Assembly (NCBI GenBank): GCA_900550645.1
Contig: URTA01000035.1
Coordinates: forward strand, 1 to 27,190
Direction of reading: 5' to 3'
DNA length: 27,190 nt
Source: an uncultured Porphyromonadaceae bacterium
GTDB taxonomy: Bacteria > Bacteroidota > Bacteroidia > Bacteroidales > Muribaculaceae
Shown: positions 8,429 to 16,850 of the stretch, in pieces
Layout: each line of letters opens with the position of its first letter
How positions within the stretch are numbered: the first letter of the stretch is position 1
Program-made: the position numbers and the translations under genes
The notes under the pieces: model-generated
Databases searched by the model: none
Seen by the model: the letters and a program-made list of their open reading frames with translations, nothing else
What the model was told of the DNA's origin: nothing

Positions 8429-10792
8429 ATGAAAAAACTGTTTACTACACTACTCGCGGCTCTATGCCTGACGGCCTCCGGCGCGTCTGCGCAAGAGTTG
8501 CAGTACAAGCAGGTGGGAACCCTGAAGACCGGGGATTTCAAATTCTACCAGAGTTATTATCCGGTCTATACAATGTCTAAGTATGGTGAGGGTGTGACAC
8601 TCTACAATAAGGACTTGGTGGGCCTTTCAGCCAATTCGGTGCTCAAGGAGATTGCCTATTTCGGCTACCAGAGCTCCGACAAGACAAATGTGAAGTTCAC
8701 CGTATGGGTGGGCAATACCACCGAGACGACAGTCGAGCCGTTCATCATCGCTGGCGAGAATGAGGGCAACAAGACTACTACGGTGGTTGACAAGACCAAG
8801 TTCCAGAAGTTCTGCGAGGTTACTTACCCGTCGCTTCCTGCCAAAGGCAGCAGGGACGAGGCCAACGAGATACTCACCTTCACTTCGGACAGCGGCTTCA
8901 CCTACACAGGCGAGAACCTGGTGGTCTACATTGAACTGAACAACGGAATTGACCGCAACTCAGCAGTAGCGCCCTACATCACATTCTTCCAGTGCAACAA
9001 CGGCTCGGACTCCAAGTGCATCGGTGCATACCGCGACTCGTCATACGCTCCGGAGGACTACAACGGCGGTTATGGCATCAACACCAGGACATGGACATAC
9101 AACACCAGTGCCGACGAGACCCTTCCGGTGATGAAGCTCGGTTACGAGGGTGAGCGTGCACATGTATCGGCAACGGTCAAGGGTCGCGTCGTGTCATCTC
9201 GTACAGGCGCAGGCATCAATGGTGCTACGGTCACGTTTGCCGGACAGATGCAGACTACGCCTTCATCCGGATTGTATGAGTTCACTGTATCTGATGTAGA
9301 CCAGACTGCGAACTATTCAATAACAGCATCGGCACCCGGCTATGACCCGACAACGCTCCCGGTGGATATCAAGGCTGGCGGTTCGTACAATGTCGAAGAC
9401 ATAGTGCTGACCAAGCAGCCCGTCCCTGGCGTACTCAGCGGCAAGGTACTGTGCGGTACAACTGCTGTCCCTGGCGCTACTGTGACGTTTGACGGACAGA
9501 CAGCAACCAGTGCGGCCGACGGCGCATACAGCATCAGCATTGCAAATGTGGACGCACTCCCCTCTGACGGCGCACAAATCACTGCCACGGCTCGCGGCTA
9601 CCTGCCTTATTCAGCAAACCTGCTGATGAGCGGCGACATGACATACAACATCAACATGGAGGCACTTCCCGAACTTCCCGGCGAGGGAACACAGGTAGGC
9701 GAGTGGAATGTTACCGCATACGGGTACATGGCTCCGTTCAATCCCTTGTGGACATACAGCGAAGCGCAGATGGTCTATCCCGCAGAGATGCTTTCAGGCC
9801 TCAGCAACGGCGACCGTTTCAGCTCCGTGTCATTCTACGGCTACTTCCCCGAAAGCACCCCAACTCCCGGTGGTGACGACGGTGGTGACGACGGCGACGA
9901 CAGCGGCTATGGCTACGGTGATGACGGTGACGACAGCGGGTACGGTTATGGAGACGATGATTACGGCTACTCCGCGCCGGCACGCGAACCCGCGTCTCGC
10001 AAGTATACCGTCCAGCTCTACCTGATGGAGACAGACGCGACAGCGTTTGACCCCACAGCGATCACCCCGGCGAGCATCGAGGGTTTGACCCCGTATTTCG
10101 ACGGCGAGGTCGTGATAAACACTGCCGGTGACAACGAGCATCCTGTACAGCTCGTCAACCTGCCCCTCGACCGCGCATACCAGTACGGCGGCAAGTCGCT
10201 GCAGATGGTAGTCAAGGCTACCGGCACAAGCGGCCTGATGTACTTCTGCCTCGACGACAGCTACAATGCAAATGTGATAGCACGCGCAGCCTCGTCAGGC
10301 CTCGAGGATATGGCATACAACCTTTCCAGCCAGGGCGTGCCTGTGATGCGTCTGGGCCAGTATGTGCCGACAGCAGCTGTCTTCGGTAGCGTGACCGACA
10401 ACCGCTCACATGTAGGTCTCTCTGGTGTTGACGTGACGCTCTCTGGCAACGGCGTGAACATCAAGGCCAAGACCAACGACGAGGGCGCATACCGCATCGA
10501 CCTGCGTGACGCAGTGATGAACAGCAAGTACCGCCTCAACTTCAGCTACGGCGACTATTACGACGAGACAGTGGATGTAACGTTCACCGAGAATGAACTC
10601 GAGCGTGAAGTCAACGTAGAGATGGAAAATGTCAATATTGCTGTTGAGAATGTATTTGTTGACAGCGATAATGTCGGCACAGTATATACGCTCTCTGGCG
10701 TTAAAGTGCTTGACAATGCTACAGGCGCGGACGTGAAACGTCTTCCCGCCGGCATCTATGTAATTGACGGCAAGAAAGTATCTGTGAAGTAA
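8429..10792 (+). CDS. Secreted protein with alternating CarboxypepD_reg-like and unnamed domains
   Basis: A 787-residue protein with a clean signal peptide MKKLFTTLLAALCLTASGAS, then AQE. Domain order: unnamed domain copy 1 (about 26-242, ending LPVMKLGY); CarboxypepD_reg-like (about 244-330, KGRVVSSRTGAGINGATVTF); CarboxypepD_reg-like (about 333-412, SGKVLCGTTAVPGATVTF); unnamed domain copy 2 (about 423-645, ending VPVMRLGQY); CarboxypepD_reg-like (about 649-735, GSVTDNRSHVGLSGVDVTL). The sorting-like tail comes last (TVYTLSGVKV, then LPAGIYVIDGKKVSVK). Copy 2 is split by an Asp/Gly/Tyr-rich insert at about 480-514 containing two perfect 11-residue repeats. The CarboxypepD_reg-like beta-sandwiches usually act as structural or binding modules in Bacteroidetes. 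No enzyme motif is visible. Function is unknown; a surface-exposed adhesive or scaffold role is inference. Confidence 0.85.
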   Translation: MKKLFTTLLAALCLTASGASAQELQYKQVGTLKTGDFKFYQSYYPVYTMSKYGEGVTLYNKDLVGLSANSVLKEIAYFGYQSSDKTNVKFTVWVGNTTETTVEPFIIAGENEGNKTTTVVDKTKFQKFCEVTYPSLPAKGSRDEANEILTFTSDSGFTYTGENLVVYIELNNGIDRNSAVAPYITFFQCNNGSDSKCIGAYRDSSYAPEDYNGGYGINTRTWTYNTSADETLPVMKLGYEGERAHVSATVKGRVVSSRTGAGINGATVTFAGQMQTTPSSGLYEFTVSDVDQTANYSITASAPGYDPTTLPVDIKAGGSYNVEDIVLTKQPVPGVLSGKVLCGTTAVPGATVTFDGQTATSAADGAYSISIANVDALPSDGAQITATARGYLPYSANLLMSGDMTYNINMEALPELPGEGTQVGEWNVTAYGYMAPFNPLWTYSEAQMVYPAEMLSGLSNGDRFSSVSFYGYFPESTPTPGGDDGGDDGDDSGYGYGDDGDDSGYGYGDDDYGYSAPAREPASRKYTVQLYLMETDATAFDPTAITPASIEGLTPYFDGEVVINTAGDNEHPVQLVNLPLDRAYQYGGKSLQMVVKATGTSGLMYFCLDDSYNANVIARAASSGLEDMAYNLSSQGVPVMRLGQYVPTAAVFGSVTDNRSHVGLSGVDVTLSGNGVNIKAKTNDEGAYRIDLRDAVMNSKYRLNFSYGDYYDETVDVTFTENELEREVNVEMENVNIAVENVFVDSDNVGTVYTLSGVKVLDNATGADVKRLPAGIYVIDGKKVSVK
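9893..9958 (+). repeat. 33-base tandem repeat encoding GDDSGYGYGDD
   Basis: Two adjacent 33-base units (9893-9925 and 9926-9958) encode the identical 11-residue peptide GDDSGYGYGDD. They differ at several third codon positions, so selection appears to hold the peptide rather than the DNA. They lie in a wider Asp/Gly/Tyr-rich insert. Confidence 0.9.
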
Positions 10793-10806
10793 CAAACATA
10801 AACTGC

Positions 10807-10841
10807 CCGGGAGGGGAGGCAGATGCTGTTTTCCCTCTCGG
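10807..10841 (+). other. Hairpin without T tract between two surface genes
   Basis: CCGGGAGGG (10807-10815) pairs with CCCTCTCGG (10833-10841) with one G-T pair. No run of T follows, and no full promoter element is seen before the next start at 10870. The hairpin may stabilise a transcript end or only partly terminate, with readthrough into the next gene. Confidence 0.45.
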
Positions 10842-10869
10842 ATTACCCTAAATAACTATCATACCTAAA

Positions 10870-13800
10870 ATGAAAAATTTCTATTTGTATGCAGCGGCGG
10901 CAGTGACTTTGTGCGCTGGCAGCATGGCTGCGTGGGCATTGACACCGCCCTCGGACTCTCCGCTCCGCAAAAGCGGTCCTGTCAACCGTTTCCAGCGTGT
11001 TGACACTCGCGTGGCACGAGGCATGACCCCCGCGTCGGTATTGTCTACCCGTGCCAATACCACCGTCTCATCGTCCGGAAACGGCCCTATGCGCGTGACG
11101 GCCGGCGGAACGGAGCTCTACGGCTACCTCACAGCTGGACACGGCGGCAATGACCATGGCCTGTATCGCTTTGACGCGCAAGGCTTTTCAAAAGTGTGGA
11201 AAGACCCATTGTTCTCCATGGACCACAGCTACGGCCAGCTGAATACCGCCTGGGTGCGCAACGGCCGCCTGTGCGGTTTCGAGCATTGGTTTGAGTACGG
11301 CTATTTCTGGGGACAGGAGTACTACGAACTTGACCTGAAGACCGGCGAACTTGTGACTGACGAGACCGACGAGGACTGCATAGAGGTGGGCTGGTTCATA
11401 AATGCCTGCTACGATTCTGACACTGACACCGTGTACGGCTACGGCACGGACGATGAGGAGGAGGCTGCGACAGCCCTGTTCATGAAGACTTCCGGAACGA
11501 ACAAGTTCGACTATCAGGTCATCAAGGACTACGGCGACAACGCGACCGACTTCCGCCGCCAGTGCCTCTCGATGTGCTACAACCCTATAGACAAGAATAT
11601 ATACGGCATCAACATGATGAGCCAGTTCGTGCGCATCGACAAGCAGACTGGCGACCAGACCGTGCTGTTCACTATAGACAAGGATCTGGCTATGTATGTC
11701 ACAGGCCTCGCTTACAGCCCGTCGGAAGACCTGTACTACTGGAACTACAACTATGACAAGCGCGGAGGCGACTGGGGCTCTGACCTCTACACCATCGATG
11801 CCAAGACCGGTACACTGACGTTTATAGACACATACGAGGGCGGCGACGCTTTCTCGATGATGTTTGTGGACAACAAGTCTGTGACCTCCGACTCCCCGCG
11901 CCGTCCCGAGCTGAAGAGCGTGGATTTCGAGCCGGGTGCAACTGCTGGTTCGATCACATACACCATGCCCTCTGCCACTACCGACGGCACCGCCCTGAGC
12001 GGCGAGCTGGACTGGAAGTTCACCGTTGACGGCGTGCAGTATGCAAACGGCAAGGCTGCCCCTGGTGCGGAGGTGACAGTGCCTGTGACAAAAGTCACCA
12101 GTGCAATGCACACATTCGGCATGTCTGCCATATACAACGGCCATGCAAGCGCCGAGATTACAGTCAAGCTGTATGTAGGCAAGGATCGTCCCAAATCTCC
12201 CGAAAGCGTCATCCTCGACGAGAAGAAACTCCGCTGGTCGCCCGTTACCGAGGGTGTCAACGGCGGCTACCTCAATACCGAGAACATGACATACGAGGTA
12301 TACCTGAACAACGAGCTGCAAGGCACTACCAAGCGCACCTCGTATGACATCAACATACCGGCTGACGCTCCCTACCAGAAATGGCAGGCATACGTAGTGG
12401 CTGTATGCGACGAGATGCGCTCTACCCCCGCCAACTCCAATGAAATCAAGGCCGGCGCGGCTTGGCAGCTTCCTGTCCGCATAGACTGCACCCCCGAGAT
12501 GCTCGACATGATGACTATCGTCAATGCCAACGGCGACGACGAGACTTGGTATTATTCGGACTGGGACTACGGCTGGTATTCAGGCCAGGTAGACGAAGCT
12601 CCCGAGGGCGACGACTGGATTTTCCTCCCGCCGGTGAACATTCCCGATGCTTCGAAGTACTATTCATTCTACATCGAGTGCAAGAAGAAAGCTAACATCT
12701 ATCCCAACACATACCTCGAAGTGTACTACGGCGACTATCCCGATCCTGCGATGATGAAGGGCAATGTCATCATGCCCAAGTTCTCGCCTCAGCCCCGCGA
12801 CTTCAAGGAGTACGGCAACCCGATGTTCCAGGTGCCTGAAGCCGGCACTTACTATATCGGCATCCGCTGTACCACTGCAGTCGAGGAAATCGGTTGTGTG
12901 GTCAAGAGCATACGCATCGAGGACAACTCTATCACTCCCGAGTCTCCGGCAGCTGCGACCGACATCGTTGCCACGCCGGGCGAGAACGGTGCATTGCAGG
13001 CCACTGTGACATTCACTATGCCGACCAAGACCACCGGCGGCCAGGACATCGCAGCCGGCACGCAGCTCTCCGCAGCTGTTACTGCTGAAAACACAGTCAC
13101 TGTGACCGGCACTCCCGGCCAGGAAGTGTCTGCCACTGTCAACACCGTCCAGGGCGACAACACCATTTCGGTAGTCGTTTCCAACGGCAATGCCAAAGGT
13201 GAACGCGCTGTTGTCAATGTATATACCGGCGTAGCTGTCCCCGGCAGCGTCAAGAACCTCACCGGTGTTGTCAGCCCCGACATGATGAGCGTGGCAATGA
13301 CATGGGAAGCTCCCGATGCCGAGAAGACCGGCGGATATGTTGACCCCGCAACCGTGGAGTACAACTTCGCTATCAAGGACCCCGAGACCGGCCGCTGGAT
13401 AGAGACCCCCGTCGGCACTGGCGTTACCTCAGGCACATTCAATATGCCGCAAGGCTGGACGCAGAACATCTATTCGCTCGGCGTGACCACACAGAACGCT
13501 GCCGGCTCTAACGACAAGGTCATGGCGTTCAACGTCCAGCTCGGCCCGGCTCACATCCTCCATCCTAACATGAAGGAGGACTTTGAGAATGGCGAGTTTG
13601 AATACCAGCCTTGGGTGGACTACACTTCTCGCGACAGCAAGGTGGGCTGGGGCATGTACATGCTCAAGGACATAGCTACTGAGTGGGAGGGTCTCGAAAC
13701 CATCGCGCTCGTTGGATACGGAGAACAGAACAAGACCGATGAGGGCATCCTCGGCTTGCCGCGCTTCTCAACCGAGGGACACTCCAAGGTGACTGTCAAG

Positions 13801-14268
13801 GTGGAATACTTCGCAGGAGACCAAGCGTCTAACCTCAAGGTGCTCGGAGCTTTATATGGCATGGAAACTCCCGAAACACTGCATGAATGTACTCTTTCAG
13901 ACCAGGACAATGTATGGAAAACCGCCGAGATTGACCTCCCGGCATCCATGCTCGGTCAGAAATGGGTACAGATTTACCTCGACGCACTCTTCAGCGTCAA
14001 CCACAATTACTGCATCATCGAGAGCATTGAGGTCATTGGCGACAACAGCGGCGTGCTGATGACCATGGATGGTCGCGGCTCTGTAGCCGGCGGCATCGGC
14101 CAGATTATCGTCAACGGATATGAGGGCGAGAACTTCGCAGTCTATACCCTCGGCGGTGTCAAGGTTGTGGAATGCACCCTCGACGGCAGCAGCAACGCCT
14201 TCGCGCTCGATGGCGGCATCTATATGGTGACTGTCGGCGGCAAGACCAGCAAGGTAGTCGTTAGATAA
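10870..14268 (+). CDS. Large secreted protein with propeller-like N-terminus and sorting-like tail
   Basis: A 1132-residue protein with signal peptide MKNFYLYAAAAVTLCAGSMA. Residues about 75-340 contain repeats that read like beta-propeller blades (ELDLKTGELV, YDSDTDTVYGYG, YNPIDKNIYGIN, IDKQTGDQTVLF, IDAKTGTLTFI). Two related beta-rich modules follow at about 340-440 and 685-795 (GSITYTMPSATTDGTALSG, TVTFTMPTKTTGGQDIAAG). Between them are an FN3-like stretch and a segment at about 540-680 that looks like a lectin-type sandwich. A choice-of-anchor J-like module lies at about 903-1060 (KEDFENGEFEYQPW). The tail (about 1069-1132) contains FAVYTLGGVKVVE and ends GIYMVTVGGKTSKVVVR. No catalytic motif is visible. 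It is the last of four secreted-protein genes and is followed by a strong terminator. Function is not recognised. Confidence 0.83.
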   Translation: MKNFYLYAAAAVTLCAGSMAAWALTPPSDSPLRKSGPVNRFQRVDTRVARGMTPASVLSTRANTTVSSSGNGPMRVTAGGTELYGYLTAGHGGNDHGLYRFDAQGFSKVWKDPLFSMDHSYGQLNTAWVRNGRLCGFEHWFEYGYFWGQEYYELDLKTGELVTDETDEDCIEVGWFINACYDSDTDTVYGYGTDDEEEAATALFMKTSGTNKFDYQVIKDYGDNATDFRRQCLSMCYNPIDKNIYGINMMSQFVRIDKQTGDQTVLFTIDKDLAMYVTGLAYSPSEDLYYWNYNYDKRGGDWGSDLYTIDAKTGTLTFIDTYEGGDAFSMMFVDNKSVTSDSPRRPELKSVDFEPGATAGSITYTMPSATTDGTALSGELDWKFTVDGVQYANGKAAPGAEVTVPVTKVTSAMHTFGMSAIYNGHASAEITVKLYVGKDRPKSPESVILDEKKLRWSPVTEGVNGGYLNTENMTYEVYLNNELQGTTKRTSYDINIPADAPYQKWQAYVVAVCDEMRSTPANSNEIKAGAAWQLPVRIDCTPEMLDMMTIVNANGDDETWYYSDWDYGWYSGQVDEAPEGDDWIFLPPVNIPDASKYYSFYIECKKKANIYPNTYLEVYYGDYPDPAMMKGNVIMPKFSPQPRDFKEYGNPMFQVPEAGTYYIGIRCTTAVEEIGCVVKSIRIEDNSITPESPAAATDIVATPGENGALQATVTFTMPTKTTGGQDIAAGTQLSAAVTAENTVTVTGTPGQEVSATVNTVQGDNTISVVVSNGNAKGERAVVNVYTGVAVPGSVKNLTGVVSPDMMSVAMTWEAPDAEKTGGYVDPATVEYNFAIKDPETGRWIETPVGTGVTSGTFNMPQGWTQNIYSLGVTTQNAAGSNDKVMAFNVQLGPAHILHPNMKEDFENGEFEYQPWVDYTSRDSKVGWGMYMLKDIATEWEGLETIALVGYGEQNKTDEGILGLPRFSTEGHSKVTVKVEYFAGDQASNLKVLGALYGMETPETLHECTLSDQDNVWKTAEIDLPASMLGQKWVQIYLDALFSVNHNYCIIESIEVIGDNSGVLMTMDGRGSVAGGIGQIIVNGYEGENFAVYTLGGVKVVECTLDGSSNAFALDGGIYMVTVGGKTSKVVVR

Positions 14269-14312
14269 ATCACGACCGCGTTTCCGCACGGAAATGCGCG
14301 GCAATCCCAATA

Positions 14313-14355
14313 GGGGCATACACCTGTTTTTCGGGTTGTATGCCCTCTCTTTTTT
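14313..14355 (+). terminator. Intrinsic terminator closing the surface-protein block
   Basis: GGGCATACA (14314-14322) pairs perfectly with TGTATGCCC (14337-14345), followed by TCTCTTTTTT. It separates the surface-protein block from the housekeeping operon. Confidence 0.9.
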
Positions 14356-14463
14356 GCCCTGTTTTCTGCTGATTGAGGACGAAAAATGCGGTGGCCATTT
14401 TTTTGATAATCAAATGGTTGGTGGCAGTGTGACGAATTTTTGCCGCAAAAAATGCGGTTTTGG

Positions 14464-14495
14464 TTTGGCGGTCTGCCCGGAAATCATTAATTTTG
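14464..14495 (+). promoter_or_regulatory. Promoter of the zapB-like/zapA/rny/ricT operon
   Basis: TTTG at 14464-14467, a 20-base spacer, then TAATTTTG at 14488-14495: a full consensus match. The first start codon is at 14511, so the leader is only about 8-12 bases, which is nearly leaderless. Confidence 0.82.
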
Positions 14496-14510
14496 TGAAA
14501 AATTGGTATT

Positions 14511-14804
14511 ATGGCAGTCGCGCTGAACGAGCTGATTTCCCGTACCGGACGAAAACTGGAACTGCTGGGTCGGAGGTATGAGCAGACCCGCAGCGAGAAT
14601 GATGCGCTCCGCAGCGAAATAGCGACTCTGCGTGCCGAAAACGCAAGTCTGCAAGTGCAGCTAACGCAAGCCCGCACAGACTTGGAATACCTGAGCATGT
14701 CGCACCGCATCGCCGCCTCGCCCGATGAGATAGTCAAGGCACGGCGACGGGTGGATGCAATGATCAGGGAGATAGACAGATGCATTTCTCAACTAAAGGA
14801 ATGA
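14511..14804 (+). CDS. ZapB-like coiled-coil protein
   Basis: A 97-residue, almost wholly helical protein with heptad-like spacing of Leu, Ala and Ile (SENDALRSEIATLRAENASL), ending in a helix rich in charged residues with REIDRCISQLKE. It lies four bases upstream of zapA, the gene for the FtsZ-ring stabiliser. Short coiled coils of this kind directly before zapA are usual in Bacteroidales, and by position are taken to be ZapB-like partners that link ZapA to the division ring. The sequence shows only a coiled coil, so the division role is inferred. It is the first gene of the operon. The start at 14511 is supported by the promoter placement. Confidence 0.8.
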   Translation: MAVALNELISRTGRKLELLGRRYEQTRSENDALRSEIATLRAENASLQVQLTQARTDLEYLSMSHRIAASPDEIVKARRRVDAMIREIDRCISQLKE

Positions 14805-14808
14805 ATCG

Positions 14809-15099
14809 GTGGAAAAAAAGGATAACGTACAGATGTTCATCAATATAGCCGGCGAGCGCATTAGCCTCAATGTCGGTTTCGACGCCCAGGCCGATGTCCG
14901 GGAAGCCGAGGAGAATGTCTGCGAACTATACAACAAGTGGAAGAAGCAGTATCCGCGACGCAGTGACCGAGAACTGTTGGCTATGATTTCATATCAGTTC
15001 GCCCACCTGTTCCTCACCCTGCGCAAACGCTACGGCGATGCCGCCGCTGCCATTGAGCAGATGGATGCAAGCCTCGACAGCTTGCTGGAGCAGCGGTGA
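14809..15099 (+). CDS. zapA: Cell division protein ZapA
   Basis: A 96-residue ZapA-family protein. The N-terminal beta part FINIAGERISLNVGF is followed by a helical part with REAEENVCELYNKWKKQYP and RELLAMISYQFAHLFLTL. A C-terminal coiled coil (AAAIEQMDASLDSLLEQ) is the dimerisation helix in the family. ZapA bundles FtsZ filaments at midcell. The start is GTG at 14809, four bases after the previous stop, with a good ribosome-binding site AAGGA at 14796-14800, which is unusual in this window. ATG at 14833 (MFINIAG) is the alternative start. Length fits the family. Confidence 0.88.
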   Translation: MEKKDNVQMFINIAGERISLNVGFDAQADVREAEENVCELYNKWKKQYPRRSDRELLAMISYQFAHLFLTLRKRYGDAAAAIEQMDASLDSLLEQR

Positions 15100-15260
15100 T
15101 GACTGCCGCTCGTTGCCGCCGGTACTCGTACCGGCAGATTTTGCCACTTGCAAGGCCAGTGCTGCTGCACAGTGCCGCCGTATCCCCCGAACAGTTCCAT
15201 TGTTGCTCAAGTGTCTGTCTGCGGCATCCGTTTAGGATGCCGGGCTGTTGTGACATTTAT
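15100..15260 (+). ncRNA. Structured RNA candidate between zapA and rny, possibly 6S RNA
   Basis: The 185-base gap between zapA and rny is GC-rich and dense in stems: GCCGGTAC/GTACCGGC (around 15118-15135), GGC.GTGC/GCAC.GCC (15154-15176) and CGGCATCC/GGATGCCG (15222-15229/15235-15242). Longer-range pairings GCAGA/TCTGC (15134-15138/15217-15221) and CACTTG/CAAGTG (15145-15150/15208-15213) would make a long rod with internal loops, the general shape of 6S RNA. In gamma-proteobacteria ssrS follows zapA, and I recall 6S RNA at this place in Bacteroidales, but I cannot check it here. Ends are approximate. Alternatives are a processed leader of rny or an unnamed RNA. Confidence 0.45.
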
Positions 15261-15284
15261 GAACCAACTATATAGATAACAGAT

Positions 15285-16850
15285 ATGGATACACTTATAT
15301 GGATACTGATAGCGGCAGTCTTGGCTGCGGCAGCCGGGTATTTCGTTGCCCGCATGCTGATAACGCGCAACGCCAAGTCTAATGCCAACCTGCTAATTGC
15401 TGATGCACAGCGCAATGTGGAGGAGGCACGCCGCGAGGCTGACGTGATACGCGAGAAAAAGCTGCTCGAAGCCAAGGAGGAGAGTCTGAAACTCATCAAC
15501 GATGCCGAGCGCGAAGTGGCAAAGAAGATGCAGCGCGTCCAGTCTGCCGAAGCCCGTACCAAGCAGATACAGATGCAGCTGCGCGACCAGCAGAGCGAAA
15601 TCAGCAAGGGACGCAACGAGCTCGACCAGCGTGCAGCATCGCTCGACAACCGCGAGCGTCAGATAGAACAGCGCAACCACGAGGCCGAGCAGGTGATGCT
15701 GCAGGCTCGTGAGGAGCTGGAGCACATCTCCGGCCTTTCTGCCGACGAGGCGCGTGAGAAACTCATCGAGTCGCTGAAAGACGAGGCCAAGACTGCTGCC
15801 CAAAGCTATATCAACGACATCATGGACGATGCCAAGATGACCGCCGGCAAGGAGGCCAAACGCATTGTCATACAGTCTATTCAGCGTGTCGCTACGGAAA
15901 CGGCAGTCGAGAACGCGGTCACCGTATTCCACATTGACAACGATGAAATCAAAGGCAAAATCATCGGCCGCGAGGGGCGCAACATACGCGCTCTCGAGGC
16001 TGCAACAGGCGTGGAAATCATAGTTGATGACACCCCCGAGGCGATAGTGCTGTCAGGTTTTGACCCCGTGCGCCGCGAGATTGCGCGTCTTGCCCTGCAC
16101 CAGCTTGTCGTGGACGGACGCATACACCCGGCTCGCATCGAGGAGGTCGTTGCTAAGGTGCGCCGCCAGGTGGAGGAGGAAATTGTCGAGACTGGCAAGC
16201 GCACGGCTATCGACCTCGGCATCCACGGCCTGCACCCGGAGCTGATACGCATGGTCGGACGCATGAAATACCGCAGTTCATACGGCCAGAACCTGCTGCA
16301 GCACTCGCGTGAGACTGCCAACCTCTGCGCTGTCATGGCTTCGGAACTCGGCCTTAACCCCAAAAAAGCACGCCGTGCCGGCCTGTTGCACGACATCGGC
16401 AAGGTGCCTGACGACGAGCCGGAGCTGCCGCACGCACTCCTCGGCATGAAGCTCGCCGAAAAGTTCAAGGAGAAACCAGACATCTGCAATGCCATAGGCT
16501 CGCATCACGACGAGGTGGAGCAGACTTCGCTGCTTGCCCCGATTGTGCAGGTGTGCGACGCAATTTCCGGTGCACGTCCCGGCGCGCGCCGCGAGATAGT
16601 GGAGGCCTACATCAAGCGTCTCAACGACCTCGAGCAGCTCGCCCTCTCTTACCCCGGCGTTATCAAGACATACGCTATTCAGGCAGGACGTGAGCTGCGT
16701 GTCATCGTGGGCGCGGACAAGATAACCGACGTGGAGACCGAGAAGCTGTCTGCTGAGATTGCCAAGAAAATCCAGGACGAGATGACATATCCCGGCCAGG
16801 TGAAGATTACGGTCATCCGTGAAACCCGTGCCGTAAGCTATGCCAAGTGA
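15285..16850 (+). CDS. rny: Ribonuclease Y
   Basis: A 521-residue membrane-anchored endoribonuclease that starts mRNA decay and processing. The N-terminal anchor is about residues 1-22 (LIWILIAAVLAAAAGYFVARM). A long coiled coil rich in Glu, Arg and Ala covers about 25-200. The KH RNA-binding domain has GKIIGREGRNIR at about 223-234. The HD hydrolase domain has the catalytic His-Asp pair at 369-370 in LLHDIGK, preceded by LLQHSRETANL. The end RETRAVSYAK is typical of the family, and length is normal. The stop codon overlaps the start of ricT (TGATG), so the two are translationally coupled. The gene lies within the operon that starts at 14511. Confidence 0.97.
   Translation: MDTLIWILIAAVLAAAAGYFVARMLITRNAKSNANLLIADAQRNVEEARREADVIREKKLLEAKEESLKLINDAEREVAKKMQRVQSAEARTKQIQMQLRDQQSEISKGRNELDQRAASLDNRERQIEQRNHEAEQVMLQAREELEHISGLSADEAREKLIESLKDEAKTAAQSYINDIMDDAKMTAGKEAKRIVIQSIQRVATETAVENAVTVFHIDNDEIKGKIIGREGRNIRALEAATGVEIIVDDTPEAIVLSGFDPVRREIARLALHQLVVDGRIHPARIEEVVAKVRRQVEEEIVETGKRTAIDLGIHGLHPELIRMVGRMKYRSSYGQNLLQHSRETANLCAVMASELGLNPKKARRAGLLHDIGKVPDDEPELPHALLGMKLAEKFKEKPDICNAIGSHHDEVEQTSLLAPIVQVCDAISGARPGARREIVEAYIKRLNDLEQLALSYPGVIKTYAIQAGRELRVIVGADKITDVETEKLSAEIAKKIQDEMTYPGQVKITVIRETRAVSYAK

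Noticed and set aside
11188..12321. 377-codon minus-strand open frame
   Set aside because: It lies wholly inside the 1132-residue surface-protein gene in the opposite direction, has shadow-like Val/Ala/His composition and no domain.
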